Assembly: GCA_015234525.1 (NCBI GenBank)
Contig: JADGMX010000007.1
Span: forward strand, 80,366 to 144,365
DNA from: Flavobacterium sp.
Lineage (GTDB): Bacteria; Bacteroidota; Bacteroidia; Flavobacteriales; Flavobacteriaceae
Reading direction: 5' to 3'
Length of the DNA: 64,000 bases
Shown: positions 52,797 to 61,300 of the stretch, one piece after another
Layout of the letters: each line of letters opens with the position of its first letter
Numbering within the stretch: the first letter of the stretch is position 1
Notes under the pieces: generated by a model
Database searches by the model: none
What the model was told of the DNA's origin: nothing
What the model saw: only the letters and a program-made list of their open reading frames with translations
Position numbers and translations under genes: made by a program

Positions 52797-53507
52797 TTAC
52801 ATCTTTATATAGAAGTCTTTTGTGAGTGCGATGTATTCAGGTGTGTAATTGTGGCGGCTGATTTCGACGGTGAGTTCGTCTTCGAGAGGCTGCGCGTTTT
52901 CTCTTGAAAATGCAAGCAACGACCGTTTTATTTCGGTTGTCGGCGAACCTTTAACGCGGGTAATTTTAAATGGATAAAGTTCAAATTCGGCTGCGATCGA
53001 AATAAAATTTTGCTCTTCCTTGAAAGGAATGATGACCGAGAAAATTCCGCTTTCTGATAACAGTAAGTCGGCTGCTTCGATCAGGATTTCGAACGGCATT
53101 GATTCTGAGAATCGGGCCTGATCTCTTTGTTCGTCGCCGGAAAGATAGTTTTCGGTGTGAAACGGCGGATTTGAAATAATGAGATCGTATTGATCCTCGG
53201 GTTCTTCGATGAATTCGTCTACACCTGCGTGGAAGCAAAACAGGCGCTCGGCCCAAGGCGAGTTTTCAAAATTTTCGACTGTTTGTTCGTAAGCAGCCTC
53301 GTCGATTTCAAGTGCGTCGATTTGATCGGCATTGGATCGCTGGGCGAGCATTAGTGCGATGAGTCCGGTTCCGGCGCCGATGTCTAAAATCGAAAAGCAA
53401 TTTTGTGGAATTGGCGACCAAGCTCCAAGCAGAACACCGTCTGTACCAACTTTCATCGCAGATCGGTCTTGGTTTAGTGAAAACTGTTTGAAATGGAAGA
53501 TGCTCAT
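52797..53507 (-). CDS. trmN6: tRNA1(Val) (adenine(37)-N6)-methyltransferase
   Basis: A 236-residue class I SAM methyltransferase. FHFKQFSLNQDRSAMKVGTD is the YfiC/TrmN6 start, SILDIGAGTGLIALMLAQR the SAM motif and DLIISNPPFHTENYLSGDEQ the catalytic NPPF. The substrate assignment, N6-methylation of A37 in tRNA1(Val), follows from family membership. The gene is separated from rimM by a REP-like repeat. Confidence 0.88.
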   Translation of the reverse strand: MSIFHFKQFSLNQDRSAMKVGTDGVLLGAWSPIPQNCFSILDIGAGTGLIALMLAQRSNADQIDALEIDEAAYEQTVENFENSPWAERLFCFHAGVDEFIEEPEDQYDLIISNPPFHTENYLSGDEQRDQARFSESMPFEILIEAADLLLSESGIFSVIIPFKEEQNFISIAAEFELYPFKITRVKGSPTTEIKRSLLAFSRENAQPLEDELTVEISRHNYTPEYIALTKDFYIKM

Positions 53508-53560
53508 TTGGATGCGGTTGACGGTTTACAGTTTAAAGTTGAAATGGAAGAATAAATCCC

Positions 53561-53670
53561 TAGCCCCGATGGTAGTGGAAATCCTTTTTATTGAGCGCGC
53601 AACCTTTTGATCATGAGATCGGGCATGAGCGAAATAAAAAGATTGTATCGAACAGCGGGAAAAAGCTCCT
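53561..53670 (+). repeat. REP-like palindromic repeat, copy C
   Basis: Blocks TAGCCCCGATGG, TAGTGGAAATCCTTTTTAT, a variable middle (GAGCGCGC ... GATCGGGC), ATAAAAAGATTGTATCG, AACAGCGGGAA and AAGCTCCT. It fills the 194-bp gap between rimM and trmN6. Confidence 0.85.
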
Positions 53671-53701
53671 GAAATTTTAAATCGTACTATTGAACAGCCA
53701 T

Positions 53702-54226
53702 TTAAAGATACATTTCGATCAAACCTTCGGGCAAATCCATTTCGACTTGTTGGTTGTCGCGGTCGATTTTAACCAGGAACTGATCGATCATGGGAATCAG
53801 GATTTCGGTGTCGCCTTTGAGGACTTCGAATAGCGGTTGTGCGGCCGAATCATTAATTGATACAATTTTTCCGACATTTCCCAATCGCTTATCGATGATA
53901 TTAAATCCGATGACTTCGTGGAAATAGAACTTGTTGCCTGAGAGTTTAGGCAGCATGTTCAGGGGAAGATAGACGTGATTGCCGAGAATGGCATCAGCTT
54001 CTTCTTCGTTGGACACATCTTCAAATCTGACGCGGAGAAAATCGTTTTTATGTAGCGAACTATTTGAAATAAAAAATGGAACCAGATGTTTGCTGCATTC
54101 AACAAACACTGATTCCAAGTTTTCATAAAGTTCGGGTTCGTCTGTATCGAGATAGATCAAGACTTCGCCCTTAAAACTAAATTTTTTCGCGATCTTACCT
54201 AAATAGAAGCATTCTTCTTTAGTCAT
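53702..54226 (-). CDS. rimM: 16S rRNA processing/ribosome maturation factor RimM
   Basis: A 174-residue factor for 30S head maturation that binds ribosomal protein S19. The N-terminal domain (residues 1-85) opens ECFYLGKIAKKFSFKGEVLIYLD. The C-terminal PRC-barrel (residues ~95-174) shows KFYFHEVIGFNIIDKRLGNVGKI and ILIPMIDQFLVKID. It follows rpsP by 12 bp on the same strand, the usual rpsP-rimM order. Confidence 0.94.
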   Translation of the reverse strand: MTKEECFYLGKIAKKFSFKGEVLIYLDTDEPELYENLESVFVECSKHLVPFFISNSSLHKNDFLRVRFEDVSNEEEADAILGNHVYLPLNMLPKLSGNKFYFHEVIGFNIIDKRLGNVGKIVSINDSAAQPLFEVLKGDTEILIPMIDQFLVKIDRDNQQVEMDLPEGLIEMYL

Positions 54227-54238
54227 GATCGCACGAAA

Positions 54239-54793
54239 TTAAGCCTGAGCTTCTTCGTTGTTTTCTTCCGTTGCAGGCGCTTCTACTTCTTCGGCAGGCG
54301 CTTCAGCATTTTCAGCTTCAGCAGCAGCGATTAAGTCAGCTTCAGCTTTCTTTGCAGCAGCAATACGGTCTTCGTTTACTTTTCTTTCAGCTTCAAGTGC
54401 TTTTGCTTTTGCATCAGCTTGAGCTTTAGTAAGTCCTTCTTTTTTAGAATCTACTTTTCCTGCTTTTTCGTCTAGCCATTTAGCTAATTTTTCGTCAGCT
54501 TGCTCCTGAGTCAATGCTCCTTTGCGAACTCCGCCATCAAGGTGGTGTTTTAGCAACGCCCCTTTGTAAGAAAGGATAGCGCGAGCAGTATCAGTTGGCT
54601 GTGCTCCGTTGTGAAGCCATTGAACTGTACTGTCAAGGTTGATCTCGATCGTTGCAGGATTAGTGTTTGGATTGTAAGTTCCTAGTTTTTCAAGGTATTT
54701 ACCATCTCTTTTTGAGCGCGAATCCGCAGCTACAACCCAGTAAAAAGGTTTTCCTTTTTTACCATGTCTCTGTAATCTAATTTTTACCGGCAT
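54239..54793 (-). CDS. rpsP: 30S ribosomal protein S16 with long Ala/Glu-rich C-terminal extension
   Basis: A 184-residue S16. Residues 1-80 are the normal protein (PVKIRLQRHGKKGKPFYWVVAADSR, then YLEKLGTYNPNTNP). The remaining ~100 residues are a charged Ala/Lys/Glu helix and an acidic tail (AEEVEAPATEENNEEAQA), an extension I believe is common in Bacteroidota. It heads the rpsP-rimM operon. A -7 promoter element lies about 50 bp upstream. Confidence 0.96.
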   Translation of the reverse strand: MPVKIRLQRHGKKGKPFYWVVAADSRSKRDGKYLEKLGTYNPNTNPATIEINLDSTVQWLHNGAQPTDTARAILSYKGALLKHHLDGGVRKGALTQEQADEKLAKWLDEKAGKVDSKKEGLTKAQADAKAKALEAERKVNEDRIAAAKKAEADLIAAAEAENAEAPAEEVEAPATEENNEEAQA

Positions 54794-54842
54794 AATCGTA
54801 TGATTAAATTTTGAGGTTCCCGACCTCTGTTAATTAAGGGCG

Positions 54843-54850
54843 CAAAGATA
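54843..54850 (-). promoter_or_regulatory. rpsP operon -7 promoter element
   Basis: TATCTTTG on the minus strand, 49 bp before the rpsP ATG. This leaves a leader longer than most in this window. Confidence 0.55.
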
Positions 54851-54964
54851 TGCTTTTTTATTGAACGTTGAAATATTGCGCGTAAAATTAGTTGGTACCG
54901 GATTCATTTGCCATGGATTACGTCGGATTTTCGATTAATTTCTCGAGATTTTATTTTAAAAAAC

Positions 54965-54972
54965 TATTTTTG
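54965..54972 (+). promoter_or_regulatory. -7 promoter element of the 54993 lipoprotein
   Basis: TATTTTTG, 20 bp before the ATG. Confidence 0.5.
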
Positions 54973-54992
54973 TCTTTATAAACTTAACTATT

Positions 54993-55484
54993 ATGAAAAA
55001 TATCGGCCGTTTTTGCGCTTTGTTTCTCTTGTCAATATTGGTCTTAAGCTGTACCGAAGATATCAGTAGGCCAAATCCTGCAATTCAGGGTTTGAAAGAT
55101 GGTGTAATGTGGCGTGCGAACGATCAGTATGCCGAATTAGACCAGAATGGCGGATTAACCATTATCGGACTAACGCAATACGAAACGCTGACTTTAAAAA
55201 CGCAAAATCACAACGAAGGAACGTTTATTCTGGGTAACAGTACGGCGCGTCAGGCTACTTTTTCTGATTCACGTGGCGCACAAGATGTCGTGTTTTCGAC
55301 AGGTGCAAATTTTGGCGATGGGCAAATCGTAATCACTGATTATGATGAAGTTGCAAACACTGTAACGGGTTCATTCAGATTTAATGCGATCAACCAATCT
55401 ACGGACCCTGAAGCAGACAATTTGCTTAACTTTCAACAAGGAAATTTCTATAAAGTACGTGTGATTTCGGCTACAGCAGAGTAG
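54993..55484 (+). CDS. Small lipoprotein (DUF6252-like)
   Basis: A 163-residue protein with a lipoprotein signal (CALFLLSILVLSC, lipidated Cys20). The body has the pattern AIQGLKDGVMWRANDQYAEL, a beta-rich middle and TGSFRFNAINQ near the end. This recalls DUF6252-type Bacteroidota lipoproteins, a label I give with modest certainty. It is monocistronic between a -7 motif and a terminator. Function unknown. Confidence 0.72.
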   Translation: MKNIGRFCALFLLSILVLSCTEDISRPNPAIQGLKDGVMWRANDQYAELDQNGGLTIIGLTQYETLTLKTQNHNEGTFILGNSTARQATFSDSRGAQDVVFSTGANFGDGQIVITDYDEVANTVTGSFRFNAINQSTDPEADNLLNFQQGNFYKVRVISATAE

Positions 55485-55507
55485 TGAAATTTGAAATATT
55501 TTTAAAA

Positions 55508-55535
55508 GCCATCTGATTTTCAGGTGGTTTTTTTA
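55508..55535 (+). terminator. Intrinsic terminator after the lipoprotein
   Basis: ccatctga and tcaggtgg pair with one G-T around a TTT loop, followed by seven T. Confidence 0.8.
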
Positions 55536-55589
55536 TTTATATAACGAATTAATAATAAATCTTTTCGCAGAAAGTCTAAAAATTTAAAT

Positions 55590-55597
55590 TATATTTG
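55590..55597 (+). promoter_or_regulatory. -7 promoter element of the RRM gene
   Basis: TATATTTG, 24 bp before ATG 55622. It overlaps the first codon of the longer candidate frame (55595), which is therefore rejected. Confidence 0.6.
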
Positions 55598-55621
55598 TTT
55601 GAATTAATTAAACTAGTACTT

Positions 55622-56017
55622 ATGAATATTTTTGTTGGAAGCCTTCCGTTCAGTATTGAGGAAGCAGATTTGAGAGAATCTTTTGAAGCATACGGAGCTG
55701 TTGACTCTGTGAAAATTATAACTGATAAATTTACGGGTAGAAGTAAAGGATTTGGTTTTGTTGAAATGCCAAATGATGAAGAAGCCCAAAAAGCTATAAA
55801 TGAATTGAATGGTGCGACTGTTCAAGGTCGTGCAATCGTTGTTAACAAGTCTGAACCAAAACCAGAAGGCGAAAGAAGAAGCTTTGGTGGCGGCGGTGGA
55901 AACCGTGGCGGTGGCGGTTATGGCGGCGGTAGCGGTGGCTACGGTGGCGGTAACAGTCGTGGTGGTGACAATCGCGGTGGCGGTGGTTACGGCGGTGGAA
56001 ACAGAGGTGGATACTAA
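55622..56017 (+). CDS. RRM RNA-binding protein with glycine-rich tail
   Basis: A 131-residue protein with a single RNA recognition motif (residues 1-80): RNP2 is NIFVGSLPF and RNP1 is KGFGFVEM. The last ~45 residues are an RGG/GGYGG low-complexity tail. The design resembles cyanobacterial cold-induced Rbp proteins and plant glycine-rich RNA-binding proteins. Such proteins chaperone RNA at low temperature. The tail may mediate self-association. It has its own promoter and terminator. Confidence 0.93.
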   Translation: MNIFVGSLPFSIEEADLRESFEAYGAVDSVKIITDKFTGRSKGFGFVEMPNDEEAQKAINELNGATVQGRAIVVNKSEPKPEGERRSFGGGGGNRGGGGYGGGSGGYGGGNSRGGDNRGGGGYGGGNRGGY

Positions 56018-56042
56018 GCAGCTGAATTCTCTCACAATATTA

Positions 56043-56079
56043 AAAAGTCATTTACCGTTAGGTAAGTGACTTTTTTTTT
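56043..56079 (+). terminator. Intrinsic terminator after the RRM gene
   Basis: aaagtcatttacc pairs with ggtaagtgacttt (one mismatch) around GTTA, followed by a run of nine T. Confidence 0.9.
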
Positions 56080-56174
56080 GTTGATAACTTCCCGAAGCCA
56101 TCTTGGTAGAAATGGCTATTTTTGAAACATTCCACTTTGAGTTTTCAGATTTCACATCTACCTGATTTTCACTT

Positions 56175-59100
56175 ATGTACTTAATTTTTGACACCGAAAC
56201 CACCGGACTTCCGAAACGTTACGACGCACCTATATCAGATACATCAAACTGGCCACGCTGCGTGCAGATCGCCTGGCAGATTCATGACGACATGGGTCGG
56301 CTAATCGAACATCAGGATTATTTGGTAAAGCCTGAAGGTTTCAATATTCCTTATGATGCCGAGCGCGTACACGGAATTTCAACCGAACTTGCCGAAACAG
56401 AAGGAACTCCGCTTTCGGAAATTCTGGAGAAATTTAACCTCGCCTTGTCAAAAGCGAATTATGTGGTGGGGCAGAATGTCGGATTCGACATCAATATCAT
56501 GGGAAGTGAATATTATAGACTTAACCTAGAGTCGCCGTTCACTTCAAAACGCGTATTGGACACATGTACCGAATGTACAGCGTCAATCCTACGACTTCCG
56601 GGCGGACGTGGCGGAAAATTCAAACTTCCGACATTAACCGAACTCCATCAATACCTTTTCAATATTCCGTTTTCGGAAGCGCACAACGCAACCGCGGATG
56701 TTGAGGCTACAACGCGCTGTTTTCTGGAATTGGTAAGACGTGAGGCATTTCCAAAAGAAGAACTCGACGTTCCGGCTGACTATTACGAAAATTTTAAGCG
56801 TGAAAATCCGCGTGAAATTCAGCTAATCGGTTTAAAACATATCAATTTAAAAGCGGCTTCGGAAGCGGTTCGCGTAAAACTCGGACTCGCAAATCCAGCC
56901 TCAACTCCGGCATCAGCCACAACTGTTGATCCGGGCGCACTTGCCGACACCGATTTTGTTCACTTGCACAATCACACCCAATTTTCGGTTTTGCAATCAA
57001 CCATCAGCATCAAAGCTTTGGTTCAGGCAGCCTCGAAAAATAAAATGCCGGCCGTGGCAATGACTGACCATGCGAATTTAATGGGCGCGTTTCATTTTGT
57101 TCGTGAAATCATGTCGCATAACAAATCGGCGGAAGCCAAAAACAAATCCGCGGTTGAAAATGGCGAAGAACCAACCGAGGTTCCGATCAAACCAATCGTC
57201 GGCTGCGAATTTTTTGTCTGTGAAGATCACAAAGACAAATCTCGGAAAGACAACGGTTATCAGATTGTGCTTTTGGCCAAAAACAAACGAGGGTATCACA
57301 ACCTGGCCAAACTCTCATCAATCGCGTACACACAAGGATTCTACTATGTTCCCCGAATCGATAAAGCGCTGATCGAACAATACAAAGAAGATGTCATCGT
57401 CTTGTCTGGAAATCTCTATGGTGAGATTCCAAATAAGCTCTTAAATATGGGTGAAAATCAAGCTGAAGACGCGCTTTTATGGTGGAAGCAGCAATTTGGT
57501 GCTGATTTTTATATCGAGTTGATGCGGCATAATCAGGAAGATGAAGATCGGGTGAATGCCGCATTGATCAAGCTCGCCCGAAAACACGACGTCAAACTGA
57601 TAGCGTCAAACAATACCTTTTACATCGATAAAGAAGACGCTAATGCGCACGATATTTTGCTTTGCGTTCGCGATGGTGAAAAACAAGCGACTCCTGTTGG
57701 TCGCGGTCGCGGATATCGCTTCGGACTACCGAATCAGGAATATTACTTTAAGTCGGGCGATGAAATGAAGCGGATCTTTTCTGATCTCCCGGAAGCGATT
57801 TTAAATATTTCAGAGATCGTCGATAAAGTCGAAGCCTATGATCTTTCCCGAAATGTCCTCTTGCCGAAATTCGACATTCCGGAAGAGTTTTTAATTGCCG
57901 AAGATGCAAACGACGGCGGAAAAAGAGGTGAAAACAAGTATTTAAACTTCCTGACTTATAAAGGAGCCGAACGTCGATATGGCGAGATTACTCCGGAAAT
58001 CAGAGAACGGATCGACTTCGAGCTATTGACCATCGAGAACTCGGGTTACCCGGGATATTTTCTAATCGTTCAGGATTTCATCGCCGCCGCTCGTGCAATG
58101 GGCGTATCGGTTGGGCCTGGTCGGGGTTCGGCCGCCGGATCAGTGGTGGCGTATTGCCTCGGAATCACAAATATTGACCCGCTGAAATACAATTTGCTAT
58201 TCGAGCGTTTCTTAAATCCCGATCGTGTGTCGCTTCCTGATATCGATATCGATTTTGATGATGAAGGCCGAAGCAGCGTAATGGATTATGTTATCCGGAA
58301 ATACGGATCAAAACAGGTCGCACAAATCATTACTTATGGTACGATGGCCGCGAAATCGTCGATAAAAGATACTGCGCGGGTTTTGGATCTGCCGTTGTTC
58401 GAAGCCGAACGAATTTCCAAACTCATCCCAAATACATTAAGCTTAGCCAAAATTTTCAGCTTTGCGAACGACAAATTAAAGTCGTCGCTCCGACCGGAAG
58501 ATTTCGAACGAGTAAAAGAACTTTTTGAACTCGCCAAAGCCGATGATCTTGGCGGAACTACCATCCAACAGGCAAAAGTGCTTGAAGGAACTCTCAGAAA
58601 TACCGGTATTCACGCGTGCGGTGTTATCATCACACCCGACGACATCACCAACTTTGTACCGGTGGCAACAGCTAAAGATTCGGATCTTTATGTGACACAA
58701 TTTGATAACTCGGTTGTAGAAAGCGCCGGGTTGTTGAAAATGGATTTCCTCGGCCTTAAAACATTGACGTTGATTAAAGACACGGTCAAGCTCGTTAAAT
58801 ATCGAACCGGAATTGATCTCGATCCCGACGAATTTCCGATCGACGACCAGAAGACCTATGAACTTTTCCAGCGAGGTGAAACCGTCGGGATTTTTCAGTA
58901 TGAAAGTCCGGGTATGCAGAAGTACATGAAGGAACTCAAACCGACCGTGTTCGATGACCTTATTGCGATGAACGCGCTCTACCGCCCGGGACCTATCGCG
59001 TACATACCGAGTTTTATCAAACGAAAAAATGGCGAAGAAGAAATTACTTATGACCTTGAAGCTTGTGAAGATCTTCTAAAAGAAACCTATGGAATCACCG

Positions 59101-60668
59101 TTTATCAGGAACAGGTTATGCTTTTGTCGCAAAAGTTAGCCGATTTCTCAAAAGGTGATGCCGACGTACTCCGAAAGGCGATGGGTAAAAAACAAAAGGA
59201 CGTACTCGATAAGATGAAGCCGAAATTCATCGATCAAGCCGTTGCTAAAGGTCATCCCGCCGATAAACTCGAAAAAATTTGGAAGGACTGGGAAGCGTTT
59301 GCCGAATATGCGTTCAACAAATCGCACTCGACTTGCTACGCTTGGATCGCTTACCAAACCGCATATTTAAAAGCAAATTATCCGGCCGAATACATGGCTG
59401 CGGTACTTTCAAACAACATGAGCGATATAAAACAAGTGTCATTCTTTATGGAAGAATGTCGGCGAATGGGACTTCAGGTACTTGGCCCGGACGTTAACGA
59501 ATCGTTTTATAAATTCACCGTTAACGAAAATTACGCGGTCCGATTCGGAATTGGCGCCGTGAAAGGTGTCGGAATGGGAGCGGTTGAAACCATTGTCTCA
59601 AACCGGAAAACGGGTAAATACAAGTCGATTTTTGACATGGCGAAACGCATCGATCTTCGGGCGGCCAATAAAAAAGCTTTTGAAAACCTGGCGCTTGCCG
59701 GTGGTTTCGATTCATTTCTGGGAACGCATCGTGCCCAATATTTTCATGAGGAAGGCGACGGAATCACTTTTCTGGAAAAGGCAATACGCTATGGTGCGAA
59801 GTTTCAGGAGAACGAAAATTCGTCGCAAGTCAGTCTTTTCGGCGAATCAAGTGATGTGCAAATTCCAGAACCTGTCGTTCCGCCTTGCGAGGAATGGAGC
59901 ACCATGGAAAAGCTGGCAAAGGAGAAAGAAGTCGTCGGAATTTACATCTCCGGCCATCCGCTCGACGATTACAAGTTCGAAATGAAATATTTCTGCAACG
60001 CCCGACTCGACGCTCTTAAAAATCTGGAGCAACACGTAAATAAGACGCTTCATTTGGGCGGAATCATTACCAACGTTCAACACCGAACTGCCAAAAACGG
60101 TAAAGGTTGGGCTTCATTCACGCTCGAGGGTTACGACGAAAGTCACGAGTTCCGGATCTTTGGCGAGGAATATCTGAAATTCCGCCACTTCCTGATCCAG
60201 AACAATTTCACGTTTATGAAACTTTTGGTCAAAGAAGGTTGGGCAGACAAAGAAACAGGCAAACGTGGCGAACCTCGCGTGCAGTTTATTTTGATTCAAT
60301 ATCTTCAGGATGTTCTTACAAATTTTGCCAAAAAGCTCATCATTCATCTTAATATCCAGGATGTGGCCACAGCCATGATCCATCAGCTCAGCCTGGTTTT
60401 CCAGTCAAATAAAGGCGATCATCAGGTTTCTTTTGAGGTGCTCGAAACCGAAACCGTCAAAATCGCACCGCCACCGGTTGAACTCGCCGAGCAGACAATT
60501 ACCGATGACGAAGAGCCGCTCGAAGTTGAGGTTGAAGTCGAACGCGAACCAGAGGAAGTCCGCATTGTCACTCGTTTAGCAATGCCTAGCCGAAAGCTAA
60601 AGGTCAATATTTGCGGCGAACTTTTACGCGAACTCGAAAAAATGAATTTAAATTTCCGACTCAATTGA
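56175..60668 (+). CDS. dnaE: DNA polymerase III alpha subunit with fused 3'-5' exonuclease domain
   Basis: A 1497-residue replicative polymerase. Residues 1-200 are a DnaQ-like proofreading exonuclease (FDTETTGLPK with the first Asp/Glu, later NVGFDINIM and AHNATADVEATTRCF). A PHP domain starts near residue 260 (FVHLHNHTQFSVLQS). The polymerase core has SVGPGRGSAAGSVVAYCL and the catalytic Asp cluster in LPDIDIDFDDEG near residue 690, then MNALYRPGP. The C-terminus has the HhH, an OB fold and the beta-clamp region. Exonuclease-polymerase fusion in one chain is the Bacteroidota type. It is monocistronic. Confidence 0.96.
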   Translation: MYLIFDTETTGLPKRYDAPISDTSNWPRCVQIAWQIHDDMGRLIEHQDYLVKPEGFNIPYDAERVHGISTELAETEGTPLSEILEKFNLALSKANYVVGQNVGFDINIMGSEYYRLNLESPFTSKRVLDTCTECTASILRLPGGRGGKFKLPTLTELHQYLFNIPFSEAHNATADVEATTRCFLELVRREAFPKEELDVPADYYENFKRENPREIQLIGLKHINLKAASEAVRVKLGLANPASTPASATTVDPGALADTDFVHLHNHTQFSVLQSTISIKALVQAASKNKMPAVAMTDHANLMGAFHFVREIMSHNKSAEAKNKSAVENGEEPTEVPIKPIVGCEFFVCEDHKDKSRKDNGYQIVLLAKNKRGYHNLAKLSSIAYTQGFYYVPRIDKALIEQYKEDVIVLSGNLYGEIPNKLLNMGENQAEDALLWWKQQFGADFYIELMRHNQEDEDRVNAALIKLARKHDVKLIASNNTFYIDKEDANAHDILLCVRDGEKQATPVGRGRGYRFGLPNQEYYFKSGDEMKRIFSDLPEAILNISEIVDKVEAYDLSRNVLLPKFDIPEEFLIAEDANDGGKRGENKYLNFLTYKGAERRYGEITPEIRERIDFELLTIENSGYPGYFLIVQDFIAAARAMGVSVGPGRGSAAGSVVAYCLGITNIDPLKYNLLFERFLNPDRVSLPDIDIDFDDEGRSSVMDYVIRKYGSKQVAQIITYGTMAAKSSIKDTARVLDLPLFEAERISKLIPNTLSLAKIFSFANDKLKSSLRPEDFERVKELFELAKADDLGGTTIQQAKVLEGTLRNTGIHACGVIITPDDITNFVPVATAKDSDLYVTQFDNSVVESAGLLKMDFLGLKTLTLIKDTVKLVKYRTGIDLDPDEFPIDDQKTYELFQRGETVGIFQYESPGMQKYMKELKPTVFDDLIAMNALYRPGPIAYIPSFIKRKNGEEEITYDLEACEDLLKETYGITVYQEQVMLLSQKLADFSKGDADVLRKAMGKKQKDVLDKMKPKFIDQAVAKGHPADKLEKIWKDWEAFAEYAFNKSHSTCYAWIAYQTAYLKANYPAEYMAAVLSNNMSDIKQVSFFMEECRRMGLQVLGPDVNESFYKFTVNENYAVRFGIGAVKGVGMGAVETIVSNRKTGKYKSIFDMAKRIDLRAANKKAFENLALAGGFDSFLGTHRAQYFHEEGDGITFLEKAIRYGAKFQENENSSQVSLFGESSDVQIPEPVVPPCEEWSTMEKLAKEKEVVGIYISGHPLDDYKFEMKYFCNARLDALKNLEQHVNKTLHLGGIITNVQHRTAKNGKGWASFTLEGYDESHEFRIFGEEYLKFRHFLIQNNFTFMKLLVKEGWADKETGKRGEPRVQFILIQYLQDVLTNFAKKLIIHLNIQDVATAMIHQLSLVFQSNKGDHQVSFEVLETETVKIAPPPVELAEQTITDDEEPLEVEVEVEREPEEVRIVTRLAMPSRKLKVNICGELLRELEKMNLNFRLN

Positions 60669-60734
60669 TCGGATAAATCAATTTATAGATAGGCAAAAGC
60701 AATTTAATTAACAAGACTTTAGAGATAAATGCGT

Positions 60735-60742
60735 TAAATTTG
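60735..60742 (+). promoter_or_regulatory. trxA -7 promoter element
   Basis: TAAATTTG, 23 bp before the ATG at 60766. Confidence 0.5.
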
Positions 60743-60765
60743 CTGAATAATCAAAAGACATCATC

Positions 60766-61083
60766 ATGGCACAAGCAATAACAGACGCAAATTTTGAAGA
60801 AGTAGTTTTAAAATCAGATAAGCCCGTAATGGTCGATTTCTGGGCAGCTTGGTGTGGCCCATGCCGCATGGTTGGCCCGATCATCGACGAGCTAAGCACC
60901 GAATTTGAAGGCAAAGCAGTTGTCGGTAAAGTTGACGTAGACGCAAACCAGGAGTTCGCAGCAAAGTACGGCGTTCGTAATATTCCAACGGTTCTCGTTT
61001 TCAAAAACGGAGAAGTGGTAGGACGTCAGGTCGGAGTTGCGCCAAAGCAAACTTACGCCGATTCTCTAAACGCGGTTTTGTAA
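60766..61083 (+). CDS. trxA: Thioredoxin
   Basis: A 105-residue standard thioredoxin, reducing protein disulfides in the cytoplasm. Cys30 and Cys33 form the active site in DFWAAWCGPCRM. The cis-proline is in VRNIPTVLVF. No signal peptide is present. A -7 promoter motif and a terminator bracket it. Confidence 0.97.
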   Translation: MAQAITDANFEEVVLKSDKPVMVDFWAAWCGPCRMVGPIIDELSTEFEGKAVVGKVDVDANQEFAAKYGVRNIPTVLVFKNGEVVGRQVGVAPKQTYADSLNAVL

Positions 61084-61102
61084 GCTAACCACTACAAATT
61101 TT

Positions 61103-61132
61103 AAAGGATTGATGAAAGTCAGTCCTTTTTTT
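61103..61132 (+). terminator. Intrinsic terminator after trxA
   Basis: An eight-pair stem (ggattga with tcagtcc, one T-G) with a six-base loop, followed by a T-run. Confidence 0.8.
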
Positions 61133-61170
61133 ATGCAGCAGAATGACCGATTTTTCGTTTGAGTCTGTGT

Positions 61171-61242
61171 CCCGCTGTCTGCTATATCTTTTGCGCCCGC
61201 TAAAAACCGCGGGCGCAAAAGGATGCCGCTTCCCATCGGGGC
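61171..61242 (-). repeat. REP-like palindromic repeat, copy D (perfect hairpin)
   Basis: Reverse orientation: CCCGCTGTCTGCTATATC, then the perfect arms TTTTGCGCCCGC (61189-61200) and GCGGGCGCAAAA (61209-61220) around an eight-base loop, then GGATGCCGCTTCCCAT and CGGGGCT. It is the best-preserved copy and sits between trxA and the DUF58 gene. Confidence 0.9.
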
Positions 61243-61300
61243 TGAAATTCAGCCGGATCTTACCTTTTAATCTCTCGTTACAAATATTTATATTAGTCGG

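Noticed and set aside
55613..56035. Minus-strand frame rich in Thr, Val and Ala
   Set aside because: It is the antisense reading of the glycine-rich codon repeats of the RRM gene, not a gene.
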